Source of the DNA: an uncultured Clostridia bacterium
GTDB taxonomy: Bacteria > Bacillota > Clostridia > Lachnospirales > Anaerotignaceae
Reading direction: 5' to 3'
Assembly: GCA_944377425.1 (NCBI GenBank)
Contig: CALWEX010000044.1
Location: forward strand, 1 to 53,033
Length of the DNA stretch: 53,033 nucleotides
Shown: in pieces, positions 35,818-44,879 of the stretch
Numbering within the stretch: position 1 is the first letter of the stretch
Layout: the number at the start of each line of letters is the position of its first letter
Translations under genes and position numbers: made by a program
Notes under the pieces: generated by a model
Told to the model about the DNA's origin: nothing
What the model saw: the letters and a program-made list of their open reading frames with translations, nothing else
Databases searched by the model: none

Positions 35818-36696
35818 ATGCCTGAAATATGGTTTCCCAACTTAGGCATAAAAATAGACAAACTAAGCAGAACAGCATTTTCAATAGGCAGCTTTAATGT
35901 TTACTGGTACGGCCTTATAATAGGCCTTGCCATAATAGCAGCTGTACTGCTTGTACTGCATGAGGCTAAGCGCTCCGGCCAAAAACCGGAGGACTACATA
36001 GACTTTGCATCTTTTGCCATAATATTATCTGTTATAGGTGCAAGGCTGTATTATGTAATATTCTCATGGGATATGTACAAAGACAATCTACTTAAAATAT
36101 TTGCATTTCGCGAAGGCGGTCTTGCAATATACGGCGGTGTACTTACAGGTATATTATGCGGTATAATATTTTGCAAAAGACGTAAAATAAACTTCTTTTT
36201 AATGGCTGATACCGTCCTTCCCAGTGTACTTTTAGGCCAAGTATGCGGCAGGTGGGGCAACTTTATTAACCGCGAAGCTTTCGGCGGATATACAGATGGT
36301 CTTTTTGCCATGCGAATACTTAAAGACCAAGCAAGTTATATACCTCAAAGCGTTCTTGACAACATTATAAATGTAAACGGCACTGAGTATATACAGGTAC
36401 AGCCTACTTTCTTATATGAATCATTCCTTAATTTGTGCCTGCTTATATTTTTGCTTATACTTAGAAAGCATAAAAAATTTAACGGTCAAATAGGCACATT
36501 ATACCTTATAGGCTACGGAACTATACGCTTTATTGTTGAGTCATTTAGAACAGACCAGCTTACAATAGGCCAAAGCGGTATTGCCGTATCTCAAATAGTA
36601 TCCATTATACTTGCCCTGTGCGGCATTGTATTATATATTAAACTTTATAAAAAAAGCAAAACTGAAAACTTGAAAGGTGATAACATTGAAAATTGA
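35818..36696 (+). CDS. lgt: prolipoprotein diacylglyceryl transferase
   Basis: Lgt transfers diacylglycerol to the lipobox cysteine of prolipoproteins, such as the two lipoproteins in this window. The 292-residue membrane protein has seven or so segments and the signature GRWGNFINREAFGG (144-157); ARLYYV (75-80) and the EGGLAIYGGVL segment are also conserved. Tyr105 replaces the His of E. coli Lgt, common in Firmicutes. CAGGGGGG lies 7 nt before the ATG. The 3' end overlaps the next gene by 11 nt. Confidence 0.96.
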   Translation: MPEIWFPNLGIKIDKLSRTAFSIGSFNVYWYGLIIGLAIIAAVLLVLHEAKRSGQKPEDYIDFASFAIILSVIGARLYYVIFSWDMYKDNLLKIFAFREGGLAIYGGVLTGILCGIIFCKRRKINFFLMADTVLPSVLLGQVCGRWGNFINREAFGGYTDGLFAMRILKDQASYIPQSVLDNIINVNGTEYIQVQPTFLYESFLNLCLLIFLLILRKHKKFNGQIGTLYLIGYGTIRFIVESFRTDQLTIGQSGIAVSQIVSIILALCGIVLYIKLYKKSKTENLKGDNIEN

Positions 36697-36958
36697 CAAA
36701 GACTTTCTTTTAAAGAACTCGTGGAAAGATATTAACGGTGATGTGCTTGTATTTTCAGACAGCGGCATAAAAGACTTAGGTATTGAGATTAAAAGGCCGG
36801 GTAATTACCTGCTTTGTGTAGACTCAAGACAGTGCTGCGACGGTATGTTTGAAGAAACCGACGGCACACTTGAGGACATTACATATACTCTTAACTCCTG
36901 CGGACATACACTTCTTGCCGAGGAATTTAAAAGAAGCCTCTTTTCATCAGCTAAATAA
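36686..36958 (+). CDS. small hypothetical protein coupled to lgt
   Basis: A 90-residue soluble protein. The start is TTG at 36686, with AAAGGTG 6 nt upstream inside the last lgt codons; the GTG at 36677 lies within that site. The end of lgt overlaps by 11 nt, which implies translational coupling. Residues 13-60 look like several beta strands (GDVLVFSDSG, GIEIKRPGNYLLCVDS), then CC and CG pairs. I recognise no family. The position behind lgt and before a ribbon-helix-helix-like gene suggests a regulatory or accessory role, which is only inference. Confidence 0.7.
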   Translation: MKIDKDFLLKNSWKDINGDVLVFSDSGIKDLGIEIKRPGNYLLCVDSRQCCDGMFEETDGTLEDITYTLNSCGHTLLAEEFKRSLFSSAK

Positions 36959-36972
36959 GGAATGATATTAAA

Positions 36973-37194
36973 ATGACCACAAAACAAACAGCGGATAAAA
37001 GCAAAACTAAGTCTAAAACAGCCAGTGTTAAAAAAGTTTCTGTTTCTTTTGATAAGGATTTTTATACTGAGCTTAACTACTATGCTTTAAGCCGCGGCTA
37101 TGCAGTAGAAGATTACATAAAAAAGGCCGTTAAGGAAAAATTAGACAGCGACAGAATAAGCTCAATGATAGACACCATGACATTTAAAAAATAA
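36973..37194 (+). CDS. small ribbon-helix-helix-like protein
   Basis: A 73-residue basic protein. After a Lys/Thr/Ser-rich tail (residues 1-18), a strand (VKKVSVSFD), a helix (KDFYTELNYYALSRG) and a second helix (AVEDYIKKAVKEKL) follow, as in Arc/CopG-type DNA-binding dimers. AAGGA lies 11 nt before the ATG. It is the last gene of the yfmF-yfmH-lgt run, 14 nt after the previous stop, and precedes a terminator. No partner toxin is visible, so a free regulator is as likely as an antitoxin. Confidence 0.65.
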   Translation: MTTKQTADKSKTKSKTASVKKVSVSFDKDFYTELNYYALSRGYAVEDYIKKAVKEKLDSDRISSMIDTMTFKK

Positions 37195-37204
37195 TCAAAA
37201 TATT

Positions 37205-37247
37205 AAAAGCAGGCTTAAAACGCATAAGGCGTACAGTCTGCTTTTTT
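37205..37247 (+). terminator. terminator of the yfmF-lgt run
   Basis: Stem AAAAGCAG (37205-37212) / CTGCTTTT (37238-37245) with an inner ACGC/GCGT hairpin, then TT run. A short 11-bp duplication of TTTTTATAACC follows to 37264. Confidence 0.75.
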
Positions 37248-37305
37248 ATAACCTTTTTATAACTCTTTTTGCGTATTACAAACATATTTTAAATAAGTAT
37301 AGTAA

Positions 37306-37437
37306 TCAATATTTTTGTTTTAGTCTTTCTTTTGCATCTTTTATCGTTTCACCATCTTTTGTAATTAAAATGTGGCTTGAGAATATGTACGAAATAATAA
37401 AAAGCCAATAACGCGGCCGAATAGATATTAAATCAAA
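37306..37437 (-). pseudogene. gene remnant, C-terminal fragment only
   Basis: A 43-codon open frame without a start codon ends at TCA (37306-37308). It reads like a protein C-terminus: a hydrophobic part (RPRYWLFIISYIFSSHI) followed by LITKDGETIKDAKERLKQKY. The frame is closed upstream by TAA. I do not recognise the parent family. It could be a decayed gene or chance in AT-rich DNA; the charged C-terminal helix argues for the former. Confidence 0.3.
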
Positions 37438-37445
37438 TTAAAAAC

Positions 37446-37500
37446 ACAAAAAGCACAAATTACCTGTTTTAAATATAAAAACAAGAATTTTGTGCTTTTC
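37446..37500 (-). terminator. terminator after the cytidylate kinase-like gene
   Basis: Stem AAAAGCACAAA (37449-37459) / TTTGTGCTTTT (37489-37499) with a long loop, T-rich on the minus strand. Confidence 0.65.
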
Positions 37501-37555
37501 ATTTTAAAGTTTATGTTCAGTTAAAAAAACTACTTTATAATTAAATATGTATTAA

Positions 37556-38155
37556 TTATTTGCTTAATTCCTCTACACAGTCTTTAATAAAGTCAGCTGT
37601 TTTTTCAATACCAAACTTTCCGCTGTCTATGCAGAGGTTATAGCTTTCAGCTGCGCCCCACTTTTTGCCTGAATAGAAATTGTAATAGCTTGCTCTTTTC
37701 TTATCTATTTTATTAACGGCGTCATCAAGATTTTTAGCTTCAAGGCCGTACTCCTCAGCGGCTCTTTTTACTCTTATCTTTTTGTCGGCGTAAATAAATA
37801 CGTTAAGAACATTATCCAATTCCTCAAGTGCATAATCGGCGCAGCGGCCTATAATTACACAGCTGCCCTTTGATGCTATATCTTTAATTGTGTCAAACTG
37901 TGCCAAAAACAGCTTATTGTTAAGTGGCAGAGTATCTGCTCCATTTGCGCCCATTACAAGGGAGTAAAGAAAGCTTCCGGCTGGTTTTTCATCGTTTTCC
38001 TGGAATATTTCCTCACAGAAACCGCTTTTTTTAGCTGCTTCTGTAAGAAGCTCTTTGTCATAAAACGGTATACCAAGTTTTTCAGAAAGTAATTTTCCAA
38101 CTTGTCTTCCGCCACTTCCGTACTGCCTTCCTATTGTAATAATTATATTTTTCAT
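37556..38155 (-). CDS. cytidylate kinase-like family protein
   Basis: A 199-residue P-loop protein of the cytidylate kinase-like group (PF13189). The nucleotide motif is GRQYGSGGRQVG (9-20), with FYDKELL and the VIIGRCADYAL Walker-B-like segment, which is typical. True CMP kinases differ in their central domain; members of this group are often encoded separately and their substrate is unproven. AGGAGG lies 7 nt before the ATG. It lies 73 nt downstream of the MarR regulator gene on the same strand. Confidence 0.88.
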   Translation of the reverse strand: MKNIIITIGRQYGSGGRQVGKLLSEKLGIPFYDKELLTEAAKKSGFCEEIFQENDEKPAGSFLYSLVMGANGADTLPLNNKLFLAQFDTIKDIASKGSCVIIGRCADYALEELDNVLNVFIYADKKIRVKRAAEEYGLEAKNLDDAVNKIDKKRASYYNFYSGKKWGAAESYNLCIDSGKFGIEKTADFIKDCVEELSK

Positions 38156-38228
38156 AACAATTCCTCCTTACAAAAGAGACCGCTTATGAATACGGTCGTG
38201 CTTATATCAAACATATTAAATATGTAGT

Positions 38229-38654
38229 TTAAGCCTCAAATTTGCCTGCAGCTATTACTCTAAGAGCATTTTTAAGCTTATCTATTTCTTCCGGTGTGAA
38301 AGATTTAAGCACCTCAGCATTTACCTCATCTATTATTTTAGTAACAGGGCCTTCAAGGTCACGGCCTTTTTGTGTGGCTATTACCTGAACTTCACGTCTG
38401 TCCTCGCTATTTACTATTCTGTCAATAAGGCCATTTTTCTGTAACCTGTCTAAAAGTCCTGAAACAGTTGAAGTTTCTATACCTAATATTTCAGCAAGCT
38501 GTTTAGGTGTAGCATGGCTTCTGCCCCACAAACAGCTTAAAACGCTGTACTGTGACGGCGTAACACCTAAAGAAGAAAGCTTTACATTAAGATATTGAAA
38601 AACATTATGCTGCGCGGCAGAAAGCAAAAAATTAATACACTCTTTTAATTCCAT
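38229..38654 (-). CDS. MarR family transcriptional regulator
   Basis: A 141-residue winged-helix regulator. TPSQYSVLSCLW, then TPKQLAEILGIETSTVSGLLDRLQKNGLIDR is the helix-turn-helix and wing, followed by the wing sequence DRREVQVIATQKG. MarR proteins bind small ligands and usually control exporters or stress genes. It lies between the YihY protein and the kinase-like gene, the likely targets. GAGGA precedes the ATG by 5 nt. Confidence 0.93.
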   Translation of the reverse strand: MELKECINFLLSAAQHNVFQYLNVKLSSLGVTPSQYSVLSCLWGRSHATPKQLAEILGIETSTVSGLLDRLQKNGLIDRIVNSEDRREVQVIATQKGRDLEGPVTKIIDEVNAEVLKSFTPEEIDKLKNALRVIAAGKFEA

Positions 38655-38741
38655 AAGTATCCTCTTATTCTATGTCTATTTTATTCCCATTACATACAGT
38701 AATAAATATTATATAGAAATTTCGCCAATATGTCAAACAAG

Positions 38742-39572
38742 CTATTTCTCAAACTTTCGTTTTCTTTCCCTAAGAATACTTGAAAACTCCGCACCCATAA
38801 GCAAAATTACGGCTGTAATATAAAACCAGTAAAGCAGTATCATAACAGCACCTATAGAACCGTATAAAAGCGAGTATCTACCTATATATTTAACATACAT
38901 TGAAAAAAACATTGAAACAACAGTCCAAACTGTAACAGAAATAACACAGCCTGGCAGCATATCGCTTATTTTCATTTTTTCTCCTGGTGAAACATAATGT
39001 AGCGCCAAAACAACACATGAGCCCAAAGACCACAATATTATAAACTTGGTATATGTCCAAATCTGAGCCCACTGAACTGGCAGACCAAAAAAACGCAGTA
39101 TTATAGTAAGGGCACTCTCACCAACTGAAATAAGGAATATACCAAATATAATAAGGCCATAAACCATTAAACCAAATATAAGTACCGATGCAAAACGACG
39201 CACAGCCGTACTTTGACCTTCCCTATCGTATGCTCTGTTTATGCCATCCATTAATTTTGTAACTGACCTAACAGGAAAATAAACTGTAAAAAATGTACTG
39301 GCAAAAAGTATATTGGAGCTGCCTTCGGAATTTACAAAAACAAGGTATCTATGTGCTATTTGCACAATATCATCCGGCAATATTGTAAGCAAAAGCGTTT
39401 CTCCTGCACCGGATTGTATGCCTAAACGGCCTAAAACTATACTTAGCATTATAAGCAGAGGGAAAAAAGAAAAAACCATATAATAAGATAAAGCTGCTGC
39501 TGTTAAGCCTATCTCATCATCAAAAAACCTATTGAATAATGTTTTAAAAAAGTACAAGTCAAAATATTTCAT
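38742..39572 (-). CDS. YihY/virulence factor BrkB family membrane protein
   Basis: A 276-residue membrane protein with about six segments, matching the YihY/BrkB (formerly misnamed RNase BN) family: DDEIGLTAAALSYYMVFSFFPLLIML, then a middle PVRSVTKLMDGINRAYD and the late FYITAVILLMGAEFSSIL. The role is not established; transport of small molecules is suspected. The start is ATG 39572, GAGG 7 nt upstream; the longer frame is not preceded by a ribosome site. Confidence 0.88.
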   Translation of the reverse strand: MKYFDLYFFKTLFNRFFDDEIGLTAAALSYYMVFSFFPLLIMLSIVLGRLGIQSGAGETLLLTILPDDIVQIAHRYLVFVNSEGSSNILFASTFFTVYFPVRSVTKLMDGINRAYDREGQSTAVRRFASVLIFGLMVYGLIIFGIFLISVGESALTIILRFFGLPVQWAQIWTYTKFIILWSLGSCVVLALHYVSPGEKMKISDMLPGCVISVTVWTVVSMFFSMYVKYIGRYSLLYGSIGAVMILLYWFYITAVILLMGAEFSSILRERKRKFEK

Positions 39573-39707
39573 TGACGCACCTCTATATAAATCTATACTA
39601 ATAATATAACCCATATAGAGCCATTTATTATAATTAAAATATGATTATAAAAATATAATATCAGAAAATGGCAAAGCGATAAAGACAAAAAATTTTGCTT
39701 TATACAA

Positions 39708-39747
39708 CTTAAAAAGGCAGAAGACATCAGCCTTCTGCCTTTTAATA
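39708..39747 (-). terminator. terminator of the leu operon
   Basis: 12-bp stem AAAAGGCAGAAG (39712-39723) / CTTCTGCCTTTT (39732-39743), about 90 nt after the leuB stop. Confidence 0.75.
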
Positions 39748-39834
39748 TAACTTTCCGCAATTATTTTATTTATATATAAATCTTCCCCAGCATTCCCCGA
39801 TTTTAGCGGAAAGTATTTAACTTATGTAATTTAA

Positions 39835-40911
39835 TTAAATTTCAGCACAAACGGCATCGCCCATAGCTTTTGTGCCAATATGAGACATACCTTCTTCTGC
39901 TATATCCACTGTTCTTATGCCCTTATCAAGAACCTTTGTAACAGCATCTTCTACAGCTTTAGCCTCTTTTTCAAGACCAAAAGAATATTTAAGCATCATA
40001 GGAACAGAAAGTATTGTAGCCAAAGGATTTGCTATATCCATACCTGCAATATCAGGTGCAGAACCATGTATAGGCTCATACATTCCAAAAGAGCCTTCAC
40101 CAAGGCTGGCTGAAGGAAGCATACCTATTGAGCCTGTTATCTGACTTGCTTCGTCTGAAAGTATATCACCAAACATATTAGATGTAACAATTACATCAAA
40201 CTGTTTTGGATTTCTTACAAGCTGCATAGCTGCATTATCAACATACATATGCTCCAGCTCAACTTCCGGATAATCCTTTGCAACCTCTATAACTTTGCTT
40301 CTCCAAAGTCTTGATGTTTCAAGCACATTGGCTTTATCAACACTTGTTACCTTTTTATTACGCTTCATAGCGGCGTCAAATGCTATTCTTGCAATTCTCT
40401 CTACTTCAAAAGGACTGTAGTTTTCAATGTCATAAGCTTCCTCGCCGTATTTTCCCTCACGGTGGCCTTTTTCACCAAAATAAATACCGCCTGTAAGCTC
40501 ACGAACAACAAGTATATCAAGGCTATCGCCTATAATCTCGTGTTTAATAGGGCTGGCATTACTTAAAGCCTTGTGCATAATAGCCGGTCTTAAGTTTGCA
40601 TAAAGTGCAAGCTCTTTTCTTAAGCCCAAAAGAGCGCCTCTTTCCGGTCTAAGTTCTCCCGGAAGGTTATCCCACTTAGGTCCGCCTACTGCTCCCAAAA
40701 GAACGGAATCGCTTTTTTTGCATACCTCAATTGTTTCCTTAGGAAGTGCAACACCTACAGCGTCTATTGCGGCGCCGCCTGCCAAAACTTCTGTCATATT
40801 AAATGTATGGCCGAATTTTTCGCCAACTTTTTTAATTACTTTTTGTGCCTGCTCTACAATGTCAGGACCTATGCCGTCACCTTTAATTACGGCTATATTA
40901 TATGTACCCAT
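39835..40911 (-). CDS. leuB: 3-isopropylmalate dehydrogenase
   Basis: LeuB oxidises and decarboxylates 3-isopropylmalate with NAD+ to 2-oxoisocaproate. The 358 residues include IKGDGIGPD, the [12 protein letters not shown] and [10 protein letters not shown] segments that bind substrate, [13 protein letters not shown] and the late [12 protein letters not shown]. The start is ATG 40911 with GGAGG 7 nt upstream. It is the last gene of leuA-leuC-leuD-leuB. Confidence 0.97.
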   Translation of the reverse strand: MGTYNIAVIKGDGIGPDIVEQAQKVIKKVGEKFGHTFNMTEVLAGGAAIDAVGVALPKETIEVCKKSDSVLLGAVGGPKWDNLPGELRPERGALLGLRKELALYANLRPAIMHKALSNASPIKHEIIGDSLDILVVRELTGGIYFGEKGHREGKYGEEAYDIENYSPFEVERIARIAFDAAMKRNKKVTSVDKANVLETSRLWRSKVIEVAKDYPEVELEHMYVDNAAMQLVRNPKQFDVIVTSNMFGDILSDEASQITGSIGMLPSASLGEGSFGMYEPIHGSAPDIAGMDIANPLATILSVPMMLKYSFGLEKEAKAVEDAVTKVLDKGIRTVDIAEEGMSHIGTKAMGDAVCAEI

Positions 40912-40937
40912 TTTTAAGCCTCCAAACAAATACAGTT

Positions 40938-41432
40938 TTATTTATTTATGTTTTCTGATGTGTATTTTACAAGTCCGCCGGCAGCTATTATTTTTTGCAT
41001 AAACTCTGGGAACGGCTCTGATTTATATGTTTTTCCTGTTGTTTTATCAAAAATTTCGCCTGTTGAGAAATTAACCTCTACCTCATCGCCAGCCTGAATT
41101 TCCTCGGCAGCCTCTGTGCACTCCATAATAGGAAGGCCTATGTTAATTGAGTTTCTGTAAAATATTCTTGCAAAAGATGGTGCTATAACACAGCTTACGC
41201 CGGCGCATTTAATAGCAAGTGGTGCATGCTCTCTTGATGAGCCGCAGCCGAAGTTTTTGCCTGCTACTATAATGTCGCCTTTTTGCACTTTAGAAGCAAA
41301 GTCGGCATCTATATCTATCATACAGTATTTAGCAAGTTCATTTCCGTCGGATACATTAAGGTATCTTGCAGGAATTATAACGTCTGTATCTACATTTTCT
41401 CCATATTTAAAAACTTTTCCTTTAGCGTCCAT
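40938..41432 (-). CDS. leuD: 3-isopropylmalate dehydratase small subunit
   Basis: The 164-residue LeuD forms the isomerase with LeuC. The swivelling-domain motifs [29 protein letters not shown] and [16 protein letters not shown] are standard for the short (archaeal/clostridial) type. It lies 21 nt after leuC. Confidence 0.96.
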   Translation of the reverse strand: MDAKGKVFKYGENVDTDVIIPARYLNVSDGNELAKYCMIDIDADFASKVQKGDIIVAGKNFGCGSSREHAPLAIKCAGVSCVIAPSFARIFYRNSINIGLPIMECTEAAEEIQAGDEVEVNFSTGEIFDKTTGKTYKSEPFPEFMQKIIAAGGLVKYTSENINK

Positions 41433-41453
41433 TTATTTCAGTCCTCCCGTTAA

Positions 41454-42719
41454 TCAAATATTTTCAGGGTCAGTAATGTAACCTGTTAAAGCCGAAGCGG
41501 CAGCTACCGCAGGGCTTGCCAAATAAACTTCAGAGTCTGTAGCGCCCATTCTGCCTACAAAGTTTCTGTTTGTAGTAGAAACGCATCTTTCTTTAGACGC
41601 TAAAATTCCCATATGACCGCCAAGGCAAGGTCCGCATGTTGGTGTGCTTAAAACAGCGCCAGCCTTTACTATATCCTCAGCATAGCCAAGCTTAATGCAG
41701 TCAAGATAAATCTGCTGTGTTGCAGGAATAACTATTGTTCTAACGTCTTTACAAACCTGTTTTCCTCTTAAAATATCAGCAGCTATCTTCATATCATCAA
41801 GACGACCGTTAGTACATGAGCCAATAACTACCTGGTCAATTTTAACATGGTCTTTTACAGCTTCATCTACTGTTTTTGTGTTTTCCGGAAGGTGCGGATA
41901 AGAAATTGTAGGTCTTAATGTGCTTAAGTCTATTGTTATAACCTCATCATAAACAGCGTCATCATCAGCTGTATAAACAACAGGCTCTTTTGCTCCGTGC
42001 TCTTTTGCATAAGCAACAGCTTTTTCGTCAGCAGGGAAAATACCGTTTTTAGCACCTGCCTCAATAGCCATGTTAGCCATTGTAAATCTGTCATCCATTG
42101 ACAAATAGCTTATGCCATCGCCCACAAATTCCATTGATTTATATAAAGCGCCATCAACGCCTATTTTACCTATAATATGTAAAATAATGTCTTTACCGCT
42201 TATCCATTTAGCAGGCTTACCTGTAAGTACAAACTTAATAGCAGCCGGAACTTTAAACCATGCTTTGCCTGTTGCCATACCTATTGCCATATCTGTGCTT
42301 CCAACACCTGTTGAAAAAGCACCAAGAGCACCGTATGTACATGTATGGGAGTCAGCGCCTATTATAACCTGACCGCAGGAAACAATGCCTTTTTCAGGAA
42401 GGAGCGCATGTTCAATACCCATCTGGCCTACATCAAAAAAGTTTTTAACTTCCATTTCGTTGGCAAACTGTCTTGAGCATTTGCACTGTTCAGCAGCCTT
42501 AATATCTTTGTTAGGAGTAAAATGGTCAAGAACTATAACTACCTTTTCTTTATCAAAAACGCTTTTAGCGCCTGTTTTGGCAAATTCCTTAACGGCTACA
42601 GCTGTTGTAATGTCGTTGCCCATTACAATATCAAGGTTAGCTTCTATAAGCTGTCCGGCTCTTACACTATCAAGACCGGCATGTGCCGCTAATATTTTTT
42701 GTGTCATTGTCATTCCCAT
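41454..42719 (-). CDS. leuC: 3-isopropylmalate dehydratase large subunit
   Basis: The aconitase-like subunit that carries the 4Fe-4S cluster and isomerises 2- to 3-isopropylmalate. The 421 residues place it in the HacA/LeuC2 group that pairs with a short LeuD. Cluster ligands are the Cys in GSCTNGR and Cys362 and Cys365 in TCGPC. AAGGAGG is 9 nt upstream of ATG 42719. Confidence 0.96.
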   Translation of the reverse strand: MGMTMTQKILAAHAGLDSVRAGQLIEANLDIVMGNDITTAVAVKEFAKTGAKSVFDKEKVVIVLDHFTPNKDIKAAEQCKCSRQFANEMEVKNFFDVGQMGIEHALLPEKGIVSCGQVIIGADSHTCTYGALGAFSTGVGSTDMAIGMATGKAWFKVPAAIKFVLTGKPAKWISGKDIILHIIGKIGVDGALYKSMEFVGDGISYLSMDDRFTMANMAIEAGAKNGIFPADEKAVAYAKEHGAKEPVVYTADDDAVYDEVITIDLSTLRPTISYPHLPENTKTVDEAVKDHVKIDQVVIGSCTNGRLDDMKIAADILRGKQVCKDVRTIVIPATQQIYLDCIKLGYAEDIVKAGAVLSTPTCGPCLGGHMGILASKERCVSTTNRNFVGRMGATDSEVYLASPAVAAASALTGYITDPENI

Positions 42720-42733
42720 TTTTAAATTCCTCC

Positions 42734-44395
42734 TTATTCAGCTAAAATTTTGTTTGCTGCGCTTACAACTGCTCTTAATGATGATTCTGTAATGTTGCTG
42801 CTTATACCAGCGCCATAGAATACTCCGCCTTTATCTGTTGAAAGCTGTATATAAGAAATAGCTCTTGATTTAGTACCGTATTCCATTGAGTGCTCACTGT
42901 AATTTACAATCTCAAAGTTTGTACCTATGTACTTAACCATAGCATGGCAGAAGGCATCTATAACACCGTTTCCTACGCCGTTAATTGTTTTTTCCATGCC
43001 ATTATCAGTAATTTTAGCCTCAACAGCTACTTCCTCATCGTTGCCTGTAGCTGTTTCTTTATAGCTTATAAGTTTAACCGGCTCTGTAATATTTACATAT
43101 TCCTTGTTGAACTGGTCGAATATAACCTTAGGCTCTACGTCTTTGTGGTTTACATCGGAAAGCTTTGTAATAACAAGGCTGAAGTGCTGCTGGAATGCCT
43201 TTGGAAGGTATAAACCAAAGTTCTGCTCCAGAATAAATGCAACTCCGCCTTTTCCTGACTGGCTGTTTATACGTACAATAGGGTCGTATGTTCTTCCAAC
43301 ATCTTTAGGGTCGATATGAAGATATGGAACTTCCCATCTGTCAGGATGTTCTTTCATTCTTTCCATGCCTTTTCTTATAGCGTCCTGATGTGAACCTGAG
43401 AAAGCTGTATATACAAGAGCTCCTGCATAAGGATGTCTTGGGTGAACAGTCATTCTTGTATATTTCTCATAAGTTTCTACTGCCTCATCAATATTTGAAA
43501 AATCAAGCTCTGGGTCAATACCCTGTGTAAAAAGGTTCATGGCTACAGTCATAATGTCTGTATTTCCTGTTCTTTCGCCGTTTCCGAAAAGTGTTCCCTC
43601 TACTCTGTCAGCGCCTGCCATAATACCAAATTCTGTTTCAGCAATAGCAAGACCTCTGTCGTTATGTGCGTGAAGGCTAACTATAATGCTGTCACGGCAT
43701 TTAAGGTTTTCACAGCAGTATTCAATCTGGTCAGCGTAAACATTAGCTGTTGCCATTTCAACTGTTGAAGGAAGGTTGATTATTATTTTTTTGTCTGGTG
43801 TTGGTTTCCAAACATCAATTACTGCGTTGCATATTTCAACAGCATAAGGTGTTTCTGTACCTGTAAAGCTTTCTGGTGAATACTGGAAAACAAATTCACT
43901 TTCAGGCTGTTTATCTGCTTCTTCCTGTAAAAGCTTAGCTCCGGCTACAGCAAGAGCTGTTGTCTGCTCCATTGATGCGTTAAAAACAACATCTCTCTGT
44001 AAAGTTGATGTGGAGTTGTAAAGATGAACAATAGCCCTTCTTACACCTCTTAACGCCTGGAATGTTTTTTTGATAATATGCGGTCTGGACTGTGTAAGAA
44101 CCTGAACTGTAACATCGTCAGGTATCATATTGTTTTCTATAAGGTATCTGGCAAACTCGAACTCTGTATCGCTGGCTGCCGGGAAACCAATTTCTATCTC
44201 TTTAAAACCGGTTTTTACAAGGAATTTGAAAAACTCGATTTTTTCTTCAAGGCTCATTGGTATTTCAAGTGACTGGTTACCGTCTCTTAAGTCAACGCTG
44301 CACCAGATAGGCGCTTTTTTAATTACGTTATCCGGCCATTTTCTGTTTGGCATATTCATAGTTGGGTATGGTCTGTATTTAGTATAATTCATCAT
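42734..44395 (-). CDS. leuA: 2-isopropylmalate synthase
   Basis: LeuA condenses acetyl-CoA and 2-oxoisovalerate, the committed step of leucine synthesis. The 553-residue protein is of the LeuA2 type (N-terminal extension [17 protein letters not shown]). The aldolase-type barrel shows [10 protein letters not shown] with the metal-binding Asp and [11 protein letters not shown] with the metal His residues, and the C-terminal part is the regulatory LeuA dimer domain. AAGGAGA lies 9 nt before the ATG. It opens the operon behind a T-box. Confidence 0.97.
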   Translation of the reverse strand: MMNYTKYRPYPTMNMPNRKWPDNVIKKAPIWCSVDLRDGNQSLEIPMSLEEKIEFFKFLVKTGFKEIEIGFPAASDTEFEFARYLIENNMIPDDVTVQVLTQSRPHIIKKTFQALRGVRRAIVHLYNSTSTLQRDVVFNASMEQTTALAVAGAKLLQEEADKQPESEFVFQYSPESFTGTETPYAVEICNAVIDVWKPTPDKKIIINLPSTVEMATANVYADQIEYCCENLKCRDSIIVSLHAHNDRGLAIAETEFGIMAGADRVEGTLFGNGERTGNTDIMTVAMNLFTQGIDPELDFSNIDEAVETYEKYTRMTVHPRHPYAGALVYTAFSGSHQDAIRKGMERMKEHPDRWEVPYLHIDPKDVGRTYDPIVRINSQSGKGGVAFILEQNFGLYLPKAFQQHFSLVITKLSDVNHKDVEPKVIFDQFNKEYVNITEPVKLISYKETATGNDEEVAVEAKITDNGMEKTINGVGNGVIDAFCHAMVKYIGTNFEIVNYSEHSMEYGTKSRAISYIQLSTDKGGVFYGAGISSNITESSLRAVVSAANKILAE

Positions 44396-44499
44396 AATTT
44401 TCAGTCTCCTTTGTTATAAATATCTATTATTTTATACTCTTACAACAAAGTTTAATTCACGGAAAATTACGTCTTATGGCCAATCAGACGGTTATATAA

Positions 44500-44796
44500 A
44501 CAAAAAAGCCTTCATCTCTGTTTGTCAGAGACGAAGGCTTAAGCTTCCGTGGTACCACTCTAATTTATTCCTAATGGAATACACTCTTTCAGATACAGGT
44601 TAAACCGATATCCTGCCGCTGTAACGGTCGGCTTCCGTTCCGTCCTATCCTCGGGGATAACCCCTACTTTCAGCGGAACACTCCAAGGCGAGTTCAGTTT
44701 ATTTGGCCTAACGCCTCGCACCGTACGGCGTCTCTCTGAAAAGCTCCCTAAACTTACTATTCCTCATCACAGTGTTGTAAAAGTAATTTATTTGTT
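44500..44796 (-). promoter_or_regulatory. T-box leader, leucine (CTC specifier)
   Basis: The minus-strand leader of leuA has the T-box AGAGTGGTACCACGG (about 44563-44546) followed by the terminator stem AAGCCTTC...GAAGGCTT (44540-44503) and a T run. The 5' part reads GATGAGGAATAGTAAG, the usual Stem I start, with a specifier loop CTGAACTCGCC. The CTC codon indicates uncharged tRNA-Leu as the signal, and UGGU in the T-box pairs with ACCA of a tRNA with discriminator A. Low leucyl-tRNA charging thus lets transcription read through into leuA. Confidence 0.95.
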
Positions 44797-44803
44797 GCTA
44801 ATG

Positions 44804-44832
44804 ATGTTAGCATACAAAATTTTCTATGTCAA
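44804..44832 (-). promoter_or_regulatory. sigma-A promoter of the leu operon
   Basis: On the minus strand: TTGACA (44832-44827), 17-nt spacer, TAACAT (44809-44804), upstream of the T-box. Confidence 0.75.
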
Positions 44833-44879
44833 TAGCAAAATTCAAAATTAATAGCAGAATTTTTTATACTATTTTATTC

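Noticed and set aside
36973-37194. Toxin-antitoxin pair made of the two small genes behind lgt
   Set aside because: The upstream small protein shows no toxin-like fold and is fused by overlap to lgt; only the antitoxin-like pattern of the second is visible.
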